The notes beneath the pieces are model-generated. The model saw only the letters and a program-made list of their open reading frames with translations, ran no database searches and was not told the origin of the DNA. Source: Epiperipatus broadwayi (Eukaryota > Onychophora > Udeonychophora > Euonychophora > Peripatidae). From it: 64,000 nucleotides of DNA. Position 1 is the first letter of the stretch. The number at the start of each line of letters is the position of its first letter. The position numbers and the translations under genes are program-made. The stretch is taken from assembly GCA_028023455.1 (NCBI GenBank), contig JAQFVV010006700.1, positions 1 through 64,000 on the forward strand, in the 5' to 3' direction. Positions 41,441 through 54,900 of this stretch are shown here, piece by piece.

Positions 41441-42957
41441 TATTTAGGTAGAATTAGCTATATTATACTGAAATCAATGTTAAAGTATTCAATTTCATCC
41501 ATTTTTAGGAATTTGTAAACTGACTGTATTTCCAAGCTTAAAATGTGCTATGAACATGCTGATGAACAATACTATATTTTGAATGAATTTTTTCAGTGAT
41601 TTTGTCATATTTAGGTAGAATTAGCTAAGTTATACCAAACTCTAATCTTAAAGTATCCTAGTCATCAATTTTTAGGAATTTGTAACCATGCTGTATTTCC
41701 AAGCTTAAAACGCTCTATGAACATACTGGTATCCAATACAATATTTTGAAAGAATTTTTTGCTGATTTTGTCATATTTAGGTAGAATTAACTAAATTATA
41801 CTGAACTGCAACATTAAAGTATTCAAAATCATCAATTTTTTGTAAATAGTAATCTGGCTGTATTTCCAAGCTTAAAACGTGCTATGAACATGCTGCTGTA
41901 CAATACTATGTTTTCATAAAAAAAATTCAATAATTTTCTCATATTTAGGTAGAATTAGTTAAATTATACTGAACTGCCATGTTAAAATATTCAAATTCAC
42001 CAATTTTTAGGAATTTAAAATCTGGCTGTATTTCCAAGCTTAAAACACGCTATGAACATGCTGGTGTACATTACCAAATTTTGAAATAATTTTTGCTGAT
42101 TTTGTCATATTTATGTAGAATTAGCTAAATTCTCCTGAACTGCAATGTTAACTTATTTAAATTCATCAAATTTTACGATTTTGCAATCTTACTTTATTTG
42201 CAAGCTTAAAATGCGATATGAACCTGCTGGTGTACAATACTATATTTTGAATGACGGTTTTCACTGATTTTGTCATATTTAAGTACAATTAGCTAAATTA
42301 TACTGAACTGCAATGTTAAAATATTCCAATTCATCAATTTTTAAGAATTTGTAACCTGGCTGTATTTCTAAGTTTAAAATGCGCTATGAACATGCTGGGG
42401 TACAATGCTATATATTGAATAATTTTTTTTGCTGACTTTGTCATATTTAGGTAGAATTTGCTAAATTATACTTAACTGCATTGTTAACGTATTTAAATTC
42501 ATCAAATTTTAGGATTTTGCAATCTTGCTTTATTTCCAAGCTTAAAATACGCTATGAACATGCTGATGTACATACTATATTTTGAATGAATTTTTTCAGT
42601 GATTTTGTCATATTTAGATATAGTTAGCTAAGTTGTACCAAACGGCAATGTTAACATATTTAATTTCATCAAATTTTAGGATTTTCCATACTTCCTTTAT
42701 TTCCAAGCTTAAAACACGCCATAAACTTCCTGGTGTACAATACTATATTTTGAATGAATTTTTTCACTGATTTTGTTTTATTTAGATAGAATTAGCTATA
42801 TTATACTGAACTCGATGTTAAAGTACTCAATTTTATCCATTTTTAGGAATTTGTAAACTGACTGTATTTCCAAGCTTAAAATGTACTATGAACATGCTGA
42901 TGTACAATACTATATTTTGAATGAATTTTTTCAGTGATTTTGTCATACTTAGGTAGA

Positions 42958-43293
42958 ATTAGCTCAATTATATTGAACTGCAATGTTAAAGTATTCAAAA
43001 TCATCAATTTTTTGGAATTTGTAAACTGACTGTATTTCCAAAGCATAAAATGTACTATTAACTTGCTGATGTACAATACTATATTTTGAATGAATTTTTT
43101 CAGTGATTTTGTCATATTTAGGTAGAATTAGCTTAATTATATTGAACTTCAATGTTAAAGTATTCAAAATCATCAATTTTTTGGAATTTGTAATCTGAAT
43201 GTATTTCCATGCTTAAAACATGCTATGAACATGCTGCTGTACAATACTATGTTTTTGTAAAAGAAATTCACTAATTTTGTCATATTTAGGTAG
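42958..43293 (+). repeat. Single-monomer tandem duplication
   Basis: Two adjacent monomers beginning AATTAGCTCAATTATATTG (42958) and AATTAGCTTAATTATATTG (43126) are 168 bp apart. They share the unusual ATATTGAAC and TCAATTTTTTGGAATTTG. The parallel block at 39.7 kb has only one such monomer, so one was gained here. This explains the two overlapping minus-strand reading frames (42876-43115 and 42964-43176), whose translations repeat each other with a 56-residue step. I do not consider these frames genes. Confidence 0.75.
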
Positions 43294-46087
43294 AATTAAC
43301 TAAATTATACTGAATTGCCATGTTAAAATATTCAAATTCACCAATTTTTAGGAATTTAAAATGTGGCTGTATTTCCAAACTTAAAACACGCTATGAACAT
43401 GCTTGTGTACATTACCAAATTTTGAATGAATTTTTTCGCTGATTTTGTCATATTTGGGTAGAATTATCTAAATTATGCTGAACTGCAATGTTAAAGTATT
43501 CAAATTCATAAATATTTAGAAATTTGTAAACTGGCTGTATTTCCAAGCATAAAATGCGCAATGACCATGCTGGTGTACAATACAATATTTTGAAAGAATT
43601 TCTTGATGATTTTGTCATATTTAGGCAGTATTAGCTAAATTATACTGAACTGCAATGTTAATGTATTTAAATTCATCAAATTTTAGGATTTTGCAATCTT
43701 ACTTTATTTCCAAGCTTAAAATGTGCTATGAACCTGCTGGTGTACAATATATTTTGAATGACCTTTTCACTGATTTTGTCATATTTAAGTAGAATTAGCT
43801 AAATTATACTGAACTGCAATGTTAAACTATTCAAATTCATAAATTTTTAGGAATTTGTAACCTGGCTTTGTTTAAAACTTAAAACACACTATGACATGCT
43901 GGTGTACAATACAATATTTTTAATGAATTTTTTTGCTTATTTTGTCATATTTAGGTAGAATTAGCTAAATTATACTGAAGTGCAATGTTAAAGTATTTAA
44001 ATTCATAAATTTTTAAAAATTTGTAACCTGGCTGTATTTCCAAGCATAAAACGCGCAATGACCATGCTGGTGTACAATACTATATTTTGTATGAATTTTT
44101 TGCTGATTTTGTCATATTTAGGTAGAATTATCTAAATTATACTGAACTCCAATGTTAAAGTATTCAAATTCATAAATATTTAGGAATTTGTAACCTAGCT
44201 GTATTTCCAAGCTTAAAACACGCTATGAACATGCTGGTGTACTTTACCAAATTTTGAATGAATTTTTTCACTGATTTTGTCATATTTAGGAAGAATTAGC
44301 TAAATTATGCTGAACTGCAATGTTAAAGTATTCAAATTCATAAATATTTAGGAATTTGTAACCTAGCTGTATTTCCAAGCTTAAAACACGCTATGAACAT
44401 GCTGGTGTACAATAGAATATTTTGAAAGAATTTTTTGATGATTTTGTCATATTTAGGAAGTATTAGCTAAATTATACTGAACTGCAATGTTAACATATTT
44501 AAATTCATCAAATTTTAGGATTTTGCAATATTACTTTATTTCCAAGCTTAAAATGTGCTATGAACCTGCTGTCTTACAATACTCTATTTTGAATGACCTT
44601 TTCACTGATTTTGTCATATTTAAGTAGAATTAGCTAAATTATACTGAACTGCAATGTTAAAGTATTTAAATTCATAAATTTTAGGAATTTGTAACCTGGC
44701 GGTGTTTCAAAGCTTAAAACACACTAACAACATGCTGGTGTACAATACAATATTTTGAATGAATTTTGTCCTGATTTTGTCATATTTAGGTAGTATTAGC
44801 TAAATTATACTGAACTGCTATGTTAAAGTATTTAAATTCATAAATTTTTAAAAATTTGTAACCTGGCTGTATTTCCACGCATAAAATGCGCAATGACCAT
44901 GCTGGAGTACAATACTATATTTTGTATGAATTTTTTGCTGAGTTTGTCATATTTAGGTAGAATTAGCTACATTATACTGAACTCCAATGTTAAAGTATTC
45001 AAATTCATAAGTTTTTAGGAATTTGTAACCTCGCTGAATTTTTTCACTGATTTTGTCATATTTAGGTAGTATTAGCTAAATTATACTTAACTTCAATGTT
45101 AACGTATTTAAATTCATCAAATTTTAGGATTTTGCAATCTTGCTTTATTTTCAAGCTTAAGTTACGCTATGAACATGCTGATGTACATACTATATTTTGA
45201 ATGAATTTTTTCACTGATTTTGTCATATTTAGATACAGTTAGCTAAGTTGTACCAAACTGCAATGTTAACATATTTAAATTCATGAAATTTTAGGATTTT
45301 CCATACTTCCTTTATTTCCAAGCTTAAAACACGCTATAAACTTGGTGGTGTACAATACTATATTTTGAATGAATTTTTTCACTGATTTTGTTTTATTTAG
45401 ATAGAATTAGCTATATTATACTGAATTCAATGTTAAAGTATTCAAAATCATCAATTTTTGGAATTTGTAATCTGAATGTATTTCCACGCTTAAAACACGC
45501 TATGAACATGCTGGTGTCCAATACTATGTTTTCGTAAAAGAAATTCACTAATTTTGTCATATTTAGGTAGAATTAGCTAATTTATACTGAACTGCCAAGT
45601 TAAAATATTCAAATTCACCAATTTTTAGGAATTTAAAATCTGGCTGTATTTCCAAGCTTAAAACATGCTATGAACATGCTGGTGTACTTTACCAAATTTT
45701 GAATGCATTTTTTCACTGATTTTGTCATATTTAGGTAGAATTAGCTAAATTATACTGATCTGCAATATTAAAGTATTCAAATTCATAAATATTTAGGAAT
45801 TTGTAACCTGGCTGTGTTTAAAAGCTTAAAACAGACTATGAAATTGCTGGTGTACAATACAATATTTTGAATGAATTTTTTTGCTTATTTTGTCATATTT
45901 ATGTAGAATTAGCTAAGTTATACTGAACTGCAATGTTAAAGTATTTAAATTCATAAATTTTTAAAAATTTGTAAACTGGCTGTATTTCCAAGCATAAAAC
46001 GCGCAATGACCATGCTGGTGTACAATACTATATTTTGTATGAATTTTTTTTCCTGAAATTTGTCATATTTACATAGAATTACGTAAA

Positions 46088-46302
46088 TTATACTGAACTC
46101 CAATTTTAAAGTTTTCAAATTCATAAATTTTTAGGAATTTGTAACCTGGCTGTATTTCCAAGCTTAAAACACGAAATTTTAGGATTTTGCAATCTTACTT
46201 TATTTCCAAGCTTAAAATGCGCTATGAACCTGCTGGTTTACAATACTGTATTTTGAATGACTTTTTCACTGATTTTGTCATATTTAAGTAGAATTATCTA
46301 AA
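46088..46302 (+). repeat. 215-bp elongated monomer, leftmost example
   Basis: The box-to-box distance is 215 bp. After a normal TTTCCAAGCTTAAAAC the sequence steps back to AAATTTTAGGATTTTGCAATC and then runs through a second TTTCCAAGCTTAAAA, so about 47 bp around the HindIII site is present twice from different subtypes. Other examples start at 47407 (214 bp), 50911, 54753, 58592, 59921 and 63424. The shared junction points to one hybrid event that was later amplified. Confidence 0.88.
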
Positions 46303-48520
46303 TTATACTGAACTGCAATGTTAAAGTATTCAAATTCATAAATTTTAGAAATTTGTAACCTCGCTGTGTTTCAAAGCTTAAAACACACTATGAACATGCT
46401 GGTGTACAATACAATATTTTGAATGAATTTTTTTGTTTATTTTGTCATATTTAGGTAGAATTAGCTAAATTATACTGAACTGATGTGTTAAAATATTTAA
46501 ATTCATAAATTTTTAAAAATTTGAAAACTGGCTTTATTTTCAAGCTTAAAACACGCTATGAACCTGCTGGTGTACAATACAATATTTTGAATCACGTTTT
46601 CACTGATTTTGTCATATTTAAGTAGAATTAGCTAAATTATACTGAACTGCAATGTTAAACTATTCATAACATTTCGGAATTTGTAACCTGGCTGTGTTTC
46701 AAAGCTTAAAACACACTATGAACATGCTGCTGTACAATACAATATTTCGAATGAATTTTTTCCTGAAATTTGTCATATTTACATAGAATTAGGTAAATTA
46801 TACTGAACTCCAATGTTAAAGAATTCAAATTCATAAATTTTTAGGAATTTGTAACCTGGCTAAATTTTTTCACTGATTTTGTTTTATTTAGGTAGAATTA
46901 GCTATATTATAATGAACTCAATGTTAACATATTCAATTTCATCCATTTTGAGGAATTTGTAAACTGACTGCATTTCCAAGCTTAAAATGTGCTATGAATA
47001 TGCTAATGTACAATACTATATTTTGAATGATTTTTTTCAGTGATTTTGTCATATATAGGTAGAATTAGCTAAGTTGTACCAAATTGCAATTGTAAAGTAT
47101 CCAATTCATCAATTTTTAGGAATTTGTAACCATGCTGTATTTCAAAGCTTAAAACACACTATGAACATACTGGTGTACAATACAATATTTTGAAAGAATT
47201 TTTTGCTGATTTTGTCATATTTAGGTAGAATTAGCTAAATGATACTGAACTGCAATGTTAAAGTGTAAAAATTCATCAATTTTAAAAATTTGTAATCTGG
47301 CTGAATTCCCAAGCTTAAAACATGCTATGAACATGCTGGTGTACAATACTATATTTTGAATGAATTTTTTCACTGATTTTGTTTTATTTAGGTAAAATTA
47401 GCTATATTATACTGAACTCTATGTTAAAGTATTCAATTTTAACCATTTTTACAAATTTGTAAACTGACTGTATTTCCAAGCTTAAAACACCAAATTTTAG
47501 GATTTTGCAATCTTACTTTATTTCCAAGCTTAAAATGCGCTATGAACCTGTTGGTGTACAACACTATATTTTGAATGACTTTTTCACTGATTTTGTCATA
47601 TTTAAGTAGAATTAGCTAAATTATACGTAACTGCAATGTTAAAGTATTCAAATTCATAAATTTTAGGAATTTGTAACCTGGCTGTGTTTCAAAGCTTAAA
47701 ACACACTATGAACATGCTGGTGTACAATACAATATTTTAAATGAATTTTTTTGCTTATTTTGTCATATTTCGGTAGAATTAGCTAAACTATACTGAACTG
47801 CAATGTTAAAGTATTTAAATTCATAAATTTTTAAAAATTTGAAAACTGGCTGTATTTCCATGCATAAAACGCGCAATGACCATGCTGGTGTACAATACTA
47901 TATTTTGTATGAATTTTTTGCTGATTTTGTCATATTTAGGTAGAATTAGCTACATTATACTGAACTCCAATGTTAAAGTATTCAAATTCATAATTTTTTA
48001 AGAATTTGTAACCTCGCTGAATTTTTTTTACTGACTTTGTTTTATTTAGGTAGAATTAGCTATATTATACTGAAATCAATGTTAAAGTATTCAATTTCAT
48101 CCATTTTTAGGAATTTGTAAACTGACTGTATTTCCAAGCTTAAAATGAGCTATGATAATGCTGATGAACAATACTATATTTTGAATGAATTTTTTCAGTG
48201 ATTTTGTCATATTTAGGTAGAATTAGCTAAGTTGTACCAAACTCTAATCTTAAAGTATCCAATTCATCAATTTTTAAAAATTTGTAACCATGCTGTATTT
48301 CAAAGCTTAAAACACTCTATGAACATTCTGGTGTACAGTACAATATTTTAAAAAATTTTTTTGCTGATATTGTTTATATTTAAGTAGAATTAGCTAAATT
48401 ATACTGAACTGCAATGTTAAAGTAGTCAAAATCATCAATTTTTTGTAATTAGTAATCTGGCTGTATTTCCAAGCTTAAAACGTGCGATGAACATGCTGCT
48501 GTACAATACTATGTTTTCAT

Positions 48521-48530
48521 AAAAAAAAAA
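48521..48530 (+). repeat. Variable A-run in HOR monomer 2
   Basis: The run after TATGTTTTCAT is 10 A here, 11 A at 52361, 12 A near 56203 and 9 A near 61035 in the four HOR copies. It is a mononucleotide microsatellite embedded at a fixed HOR position. A second run after GTATGTTTTCAT has 8, 9, 7 and 8 A (near 50360, 54201, 58042 and 62872). Confidence 0.8.
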
Positions 48531-50910
48531 TCAATAATTTTGTCATATTTAGGTAGAATTAGTTAAATCATACTGAACTGCCATGTTAAAATATTCAAAT
48601 TCACCAATTTTTAGGAATTTAAAATCTGGCTGTATTTCCAAGCTTAAAACACGCTATGAACATGCTGGTGTACATTACCAAATTTTGAATGCATTTTTTC
48701 GCTGATTTTCTCATATTTAGGTAGAATTAGCTAAATTATACTGAACTGCAATGTTAACTTATTTCAATTCATCAAATTTTACGATTTTGCAATCTTACTT
48801 TATTTCCAAGCTTAAAATGCGCTATGAATCTGCTGGTGTACAATACTATATTTTGAATGAATTTTTTCACTGATTTTGTCATATTTAAGTAGAATTAGCT
48901 AAATTATACTGAACTGCAATGTTAAAGTATTCCAATTCATCAATTTTTAAGAATTTGTAACCTGGCTGTATATCTAAGGTTAAAATGCGCTATGAACCTG
49001 CTGGCTATATTATGAATAATTTTTTTTGCTGACTTTGTCATATTTAGGTAGAATTTGCTAAATTATACTGAACTGCAATGTTAACGTATTTAAATTCATC
49101 AAATTTTAGGATTTTGCAATCTTGCTTTATTTCCAAGCTTAAAATACGCTATGAACATGCTGATGTACATAGTATATTTTGAATGAATTTTTTCAGTGAT
49201 TTTGTCATATTTAGATACAGTTAGCTATGGTGTACCAAACTGCAATGTTAACATATTTAAATTCAACCAATTTTAGGATTTTACATACTTCCTTTATTTC
49301 CATACTTAAAACCCGCTATAAACTTGGTGGTGTACAGTACTATATTTTGAATGAATTTTTTCACTGATTTTGTTTTATTTAGATAGAATTAGCTATATTA
49401 TACCGAACTCAATGTTAAAGTACTCAATTTTATCCATTTTTAGGAATTTGTAAACTGACTGTATTTCCAAGCTTAAAATGTACTATGCACATGCTGATGT
49501 ACAATACTATATTTTGAATGAATTTTTTTCAGTGATTTTGTCATATTTAGGTAGAATTATCTTAATTATATTGAATTGCAAAGTTAAAGTATTCAAAATC
49601 ATCAATTTTTTGGAATTTGTAATCTGAAATTATTTCCAAGCTTTAAAACGTGCTATGAACATGCTGCTGTACAATGCTATGTTTTCAGAAAAGAAATTCA
49701 CTAATTATGTCATATTTAGGTAGAATTAGCTAAATTATACTGAACTGCCATGTTAAAATATTCAAATTCACCAATTTTTAGGAATTTAAAATCTGGCTGT
49801 ATTTCCAATCTTAAAACACGCTATGAACATGCTGGTGTACATTACCAAATTTTGAATGAATTTTTTCGCTGATTTTGTCATATTTAGGTAGAATTAGCTA
49901 CATTATGCTGAACTGCAATGTTAAAGTATTCAAATTCATTAATATTTAGGAATTTGTAAACTGGCTGTATTTCCAAGCATAAAACCCGCAATGACCATGC
50001 TGGTGTACAATACTATATTTTGTATGAATTTTTTCCTAAAATTTGTCATATTTAGGTAGAATGAGGTAAATTATACTGAACTCCAATGTTAAAGTATTCA
50101 AATTCATAAATTTTTAGGAATTTGTAACCTGGCTGTATTTCCAAGCTTAAAACACGCTATGAACATGCTGGTGTATAATACAATATTTTCAAAGAATTTT
50201 TGGCTGATTTTGTCATATTTAAGTGGAATTAGCTAAATTATACTGAACTGCAATGTTAAAGTATTGAAAATCATCAATTTTTTGTAATTAGTAATCTGGC
50301 TGTATTTCCAAGCTTAAAACGTGCTATGAACATGCTGCTGTACAGTAGTATGTTTTCATAAAAAAAATTCAATAATTTTGTCATATTTAGGTAGAATTAG
50401 TTAAATTATACTAAATTGCAATGTTAAAATATTCAAATTCACTAATTTTTAGGAATTTAAAATCTGGCTGTATTTCCAAGCTTAAAACACGCTATGAACA
50501 TGCTGGTGTACATTACCAAATTTTGAATGCATTTTTTCACTGATTTTCTCATATTTAGGTAGAATTAGCTAAATTATACTGAACTGCAATGTTAAAGTAT
50601 TCAAATTCATAAATATTTAGGAATTTGTAACCTGGCTGTGTTTCAAAGCTTAAAACACACTATGAACTTGCTGGTGTAAAATACAATATTTTGAATGAAT
50701 TTTCTTGCTTATTTTGTCATATTTATGTAGAATTAGCTAAATTATACTGAACTGCCATGTTAAAGTATTTAAGTTCATAAATTTTTAAAAATTTGTAAAC
50801 TGGCTGTATTTCCAAGCATAAAACGCGCAATTACCATGCTGGTGTACAATACTATATTTTGTATGAATTTTTTTCCTGAAATTTGTCATATTTACATAAA
50901 ATTAGGTAAA

Positions 50911-51125
50911 TTATACTGAACTCCAATGTTAAAGTAGTCAAATTCATAAATTTTTAGGAATTTATAACCTGGCTGTATTTCCAAGCTTAAAACACCAAAT
51001 TTTAGGATTTTGCAATCTTACTTTATTTCCAAGCTTAAAATGCGCTATGAACCTACTGGTGTACAATACTATATTTGGAATGATTTTTTCACTGATTTTG
51101 TCATATTTAAGTAGAATTAGCTAAA
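50911..51125 (+). repeat. 215-bp elongated monomer in HOR copy 1
   Basis: The hybrid junction AAAACACCAAATTTTAGG joins the HindIII-site half of one monomer to the ATTTTAGGATTTTGC class. Equivalent monomers lie at 54753-54967, 58592-58806 and 63424-63638, one per HOR copy and each 215 bp. Confidence 0.88.
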
Positions 51126-51460
51126 TTATACTGAACTGCAATATTAAAGTATTCAAATTCATAAATTTTAAAAATTTGTAACCTGGCTGTGTTTCAAAGC
51201 TGAAAACACACTATGAAGATGCTGGCATACAATACTATATTTTGAATGAATTTTTTTGCTTATTTTGTCATATTTAGGTAGAATTAGCTAAATTATACTG
51301 AACTGCAATGTTAAAGTATTTAAATTCATAAATTTTTAAAAATTTGTAACCTGGCTGTATTTCCAAGCATAAAACACGCAATGACCATGCTGGTGTACAA
51401 TACTATATTTTGTATGAATTTTTTTGCTGATTTTGTCATATTTAGGTAGAATTAGGTAAA

Positions 51461-51569
51461 TTATACTGAATTCCAATGTTAAAGTATTCAAATTCATAAA
51501 TTTTTAGGAATTTGTAACCTGGCTGAATTTTTTCACTGATTTTGTTTTATTTAGGTAGAATTAGCTATA
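51461..51569 (+). repeat. 109-bp truncated monomer in HOR copy 1
   Basis: This monomer has the same ACCTGGCTG/AATTTTTTCACTG junction as at 38461. The identical position in the next HOR copies is at 55303-55411 and 59142-59250, each exactly 109 bp. It is a fixed component of the 23-monomer unit. Confidence 0.9.
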
Positions 51570-51944
51570 TTATACTGAACTCAATTTTAAAGTATTCAAT
51601 TTCATACATTTTGAAAAATTTGTAAACTGACTGTATTTCCAAGCTTAAAATGTGCTATGAACATGCTGATGTACAATACTATATTTTGAATGAATTTTTT
51701 CAGTGATTTTGTCATATTTCGATACAGTTAGCTAAGTTGTACCAACCTGCAATGTTAACGTATTTAAATTCATCAAATTTTAGGATTTTGCATACTTGTT
51801 TTATTTCCAAGCTTAAAACAGGCTATAAAATTGGTGGTGTACAATACTATATTTTGAATGAATTTTTTCACTGATTTTGTTTTATTTAGGTAGAATTAGC
51901 TATATTATACTGAACTCAATGTTAAAGTAATCAATTTTATCCAT

Positions 51945-54900
51945 TTTTAGGAATTTGTAAACTGACTGTATTTCCAAGCTTAAAATGAGCTATGATAATG
52001 CTGATGAACAATACTATATTTTGAATGAATTTTTTCAGTGATTTTGTCATATTTAGGTAGAATTAGCTAAGTTGTACCAAACTCTAATCTTAAAGTATCC
52101 AATTCATCAATTTTTAAAAATTTGTAACCATGCTGTATTTCAAAGCTTAAAACACTCTATGAACATTCTGGTGTACAGTACAATATTTTAAAAAATTTTT
52201 TTGCTGATATTGTTTATATTTAAGTAGAATTAGCTAAATTATACTGAACTGCAATGTTAAAGTAGTCAAAATCATCAATTTTTTGTAATTAGTAATCTGG
52301 CTGTATTTCCAAGCTTAAAACGTGCGATGAACATGCTGCTGTACAATACTATGTTTTCATAAAAAAAAAAATCAATAATTTTGTCATATTTAGGTAGAAT
52401 TAGTTAAATCATACTGAACTGCCATGTTAAAATATTCAAATTCACCAATTTTTAGGAATTTAAAATCTGGCTGTATTTCCAAGCTTAAAACACGCTATGA
52501 ACATGCTGGTGTACATTACCAAATTTTGAATGCATTTTTTCGCTGATTTTCTCATATTTAGGTAGAATTAGCTAAATTATACTGAACTGCAATGTTAACT
52601 TATTTCAATTCATCAAATTTTACGATTTTGCAATCTTACTTTATTTCCAAGCTTAAAATGCGCTATGAATCTGCTGGTGTACAATACTATATTTTGAATG
52701 ACGGTTTTCACTGATTTTGTCATATTTAAGTAGAATTAGCTAAATTATACTGAACTGCAATGTTAAAGTATTCCAATTCATCAATTTTTAAGAATTTGTA
52801 ACCTGGCTGTATATCTAAGGTTAAAATGCGCTATGAACCTGCTGGCTATATTATGAATAATTTTTTTTGCTGACGTTGTCATATTTAGGTAGAATTTGCT
52901 AAATTATACTGAACTGCAATGTTAACGTATTTAAATTCATCAAATTTTAGGATTTTGCAATCTTGCTTTATTTCCAAGCTTAAAATACGCTATGAACATG
53001 CTGATGTACATAGTATATTTTGAATGAATTTTTTCAGTGATTTTGTCATATTTAGATACAGTTAGCTAAGGTGTACCAAACTGCAATGTTAACATATTTA
53101 AATTCAACCAATTTTAGGATTTTACATACTTCCTTTATTTCCATACTTAAAACCCGCTATAAACTTGGTGGTGTACAGTACTATATTTTGAATGAATTTT
53201 TTCACTGATTTTGTTTTATTTAGATAGAATTAGCTATATTATACCGAACTCAATGTTAAAGTACTCAATTTTATCCATTTTTAGGAATTTGTAAACTGAC
53301 TGTATTTCCAAGCTTAAAATGTACTATGCACATGCTGATGTACAATACTATATTTTGAATGAATTTTTTTCAGTGATTTTGTCATATTTAGGTAGAATTC
53401 TCTTAATTATATTGAATTGCAAAGTTAAAGTATTCAAAATCATCAATTTTTTGGAATTTGTAATCTGAAATTATTTCCAAGCTTTAAAACGTGCTATGAA
53501 CATGCTGCTGTACAATGCTATGTTTTCAGAAAAGAAATTCACTAATTATGTCATATTTAGGTAGAATTAGCTAAATTATACTGAACTGCCATGTTAAAAT
53601 ATTCAAATTCACCAATTTTTAGGAATTTAAAATCTGGCTGTATTTCCAATCTTAAAACACGCTATGAACATGCTGGTGTACATTACCAAATTTTGAATGA
53701 ATTTTTTCGCTGATTTTGTCATATTTAGGTAGAATTAGCTACATTATGCTGAACTGCAATGTTAAAGTATTCAAATTCATTAATATTTAGGAATTTGTAA
53801 ACTGGCTGTATTTCCAAGCATAAAACCCGCAATGACCATGCTGGTGTACAATACTATATTTTGTATGAATTTTTTCCTAAAATTTGTCATATTTAGGTAG
53901 AATGAGGTAAATTATACTGAACTCTAATGTTAAAGTATTCAAATTCATAAATTTTTAGGAATTTGTAACCTGGCTGTATTTCCAAGCTTAAAACACGCTA
54001 TGAACATGCTGGTGTATAATACAATATTTTCAAAGAATTTTTGGCTGATTTTGTCATATTTAGGTAGAATTAGCTCAATTATACTGAACTGCAATGTTAA
54101 AGTATTCAAAATCATCAATTTTTTGTAATTAGTAATCTGGCTGTATTTCCAAGCTTAAAACGTGCTATGAACATGCTGCTGTACAGTAGTATGTTTTCAT
54201 AAAAAAAAATTCAATAATTTTGTCATATTTAGGTAGAATTAGTTAAATTATACTAAATTGCAATGTTAAAATATTCAAATTCACTAATTTTTAGGAATTT
54301 AAAATCTGGCTGTATTTCCAAGCTTAAAACACGCTATGAACATGCTGGTGTACATTACCAAATTTTGAATGCATTTTTTCACTGATTTTCTCATATTTAG
54401 GTAGAATTAGCTAAATTATACTGAACTGCAATGTTAAAGTATTCAAATTCATAAATGTTTAGGAATTTGTAACCTGGCTGTGTTTCAAAGCTTAAAACAC
54501 ACTATGAACTTGCTGGTGTAAAATACAATATTTTGAATGAATTTTCTTGCTTATTTTGTCATATTTATGTAGAATTAGCTAAATTATACTGAACTGCCAT
54601 GTTAAAGTATTTAAGTTCATAAATTTTTAAAAATTTGTAAACTGGCTGTATTTCCAAGCCTAACACGCACTAAGACCATGCTGGTGTACAATACTATATT
54701 TTGTATGAATTTTTTTCCTGAAATTTGTCATATTTACATAAAATTAGGTAAATTATACTGAACTCCAATGTTAAAGTAGTCAAATTCATAAATTTTTAGG
54801 AATTTGTAACCTGGCTGTATTTCCAAGCTTAAAACACCAAATTTTAGGATTTTGCAATCTTACTTTATTTCCAAGCTTAAAATGCGCTATGAACCTACTG

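Larger units (their letters stand above)
38461..48104 (+). repeat. Second diverged zone with length-variant monomers
   Basis: From 38461 the array contains 109-bp monomers, and from 46088 it contains 215-bp monomers. Neither class was seen to the left. Subfamilies include ATTTTAGGATTTTGCAATC, TACATTACCAAATTTTG, TTAGATATAGTTAGC with GTTGTACCAAAC, and CGCAATGACCATGC. Several blocks are duplicated with offsets of 3,227 and 3,618 bp (separate entries). The same subfamilies make up the large HOR at 48.1 kb and beyond, so this zone looks like its source or its decayed flank. Confidence 0.85.
48105..51944 (+). repeat. 23-monomer HOR, copy 1 (~3,840 bp)
   Basis: Counting TTATACTGAA-type boxes from 48235 to 52075 gives 23 monomers: 21 near 168 bp, one of 109 and one of 215. 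The marker ACTCTAATCT recurs at 48241, 52081 and 55923, giving periods of 3,840 and 3,842 bp. The left edge is set where similarity to copies 2 and 3 stops, near CCATTTTTAGGAATTTG. Copy 1 has private variants, for example GAATGAATTTTTTCACTG near 48856 where the others have GAATGACGGTTTTC, and TTCCAAGCATAAAAC near 51361 where the others have TTCGAAGC. It is the most divergent copy, as expected at the edge of a HOR domain. Confidence 0.92.

Noticed and set aside
42876-43115. 79-codon minus-strand open reading frame
   Set aside because: It lies wholly in satellite, spans more than one monomer, repeats itself with a 56-residue step, and exists only because local substitutions removed stops. No recognisable domain.
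42964-43176. 70-codon minus-strand open reading frame
   Set aside because: It is the same satellite frame read from the neighbouring duplicated monomer and overlaps the first frame. No coding evidence.
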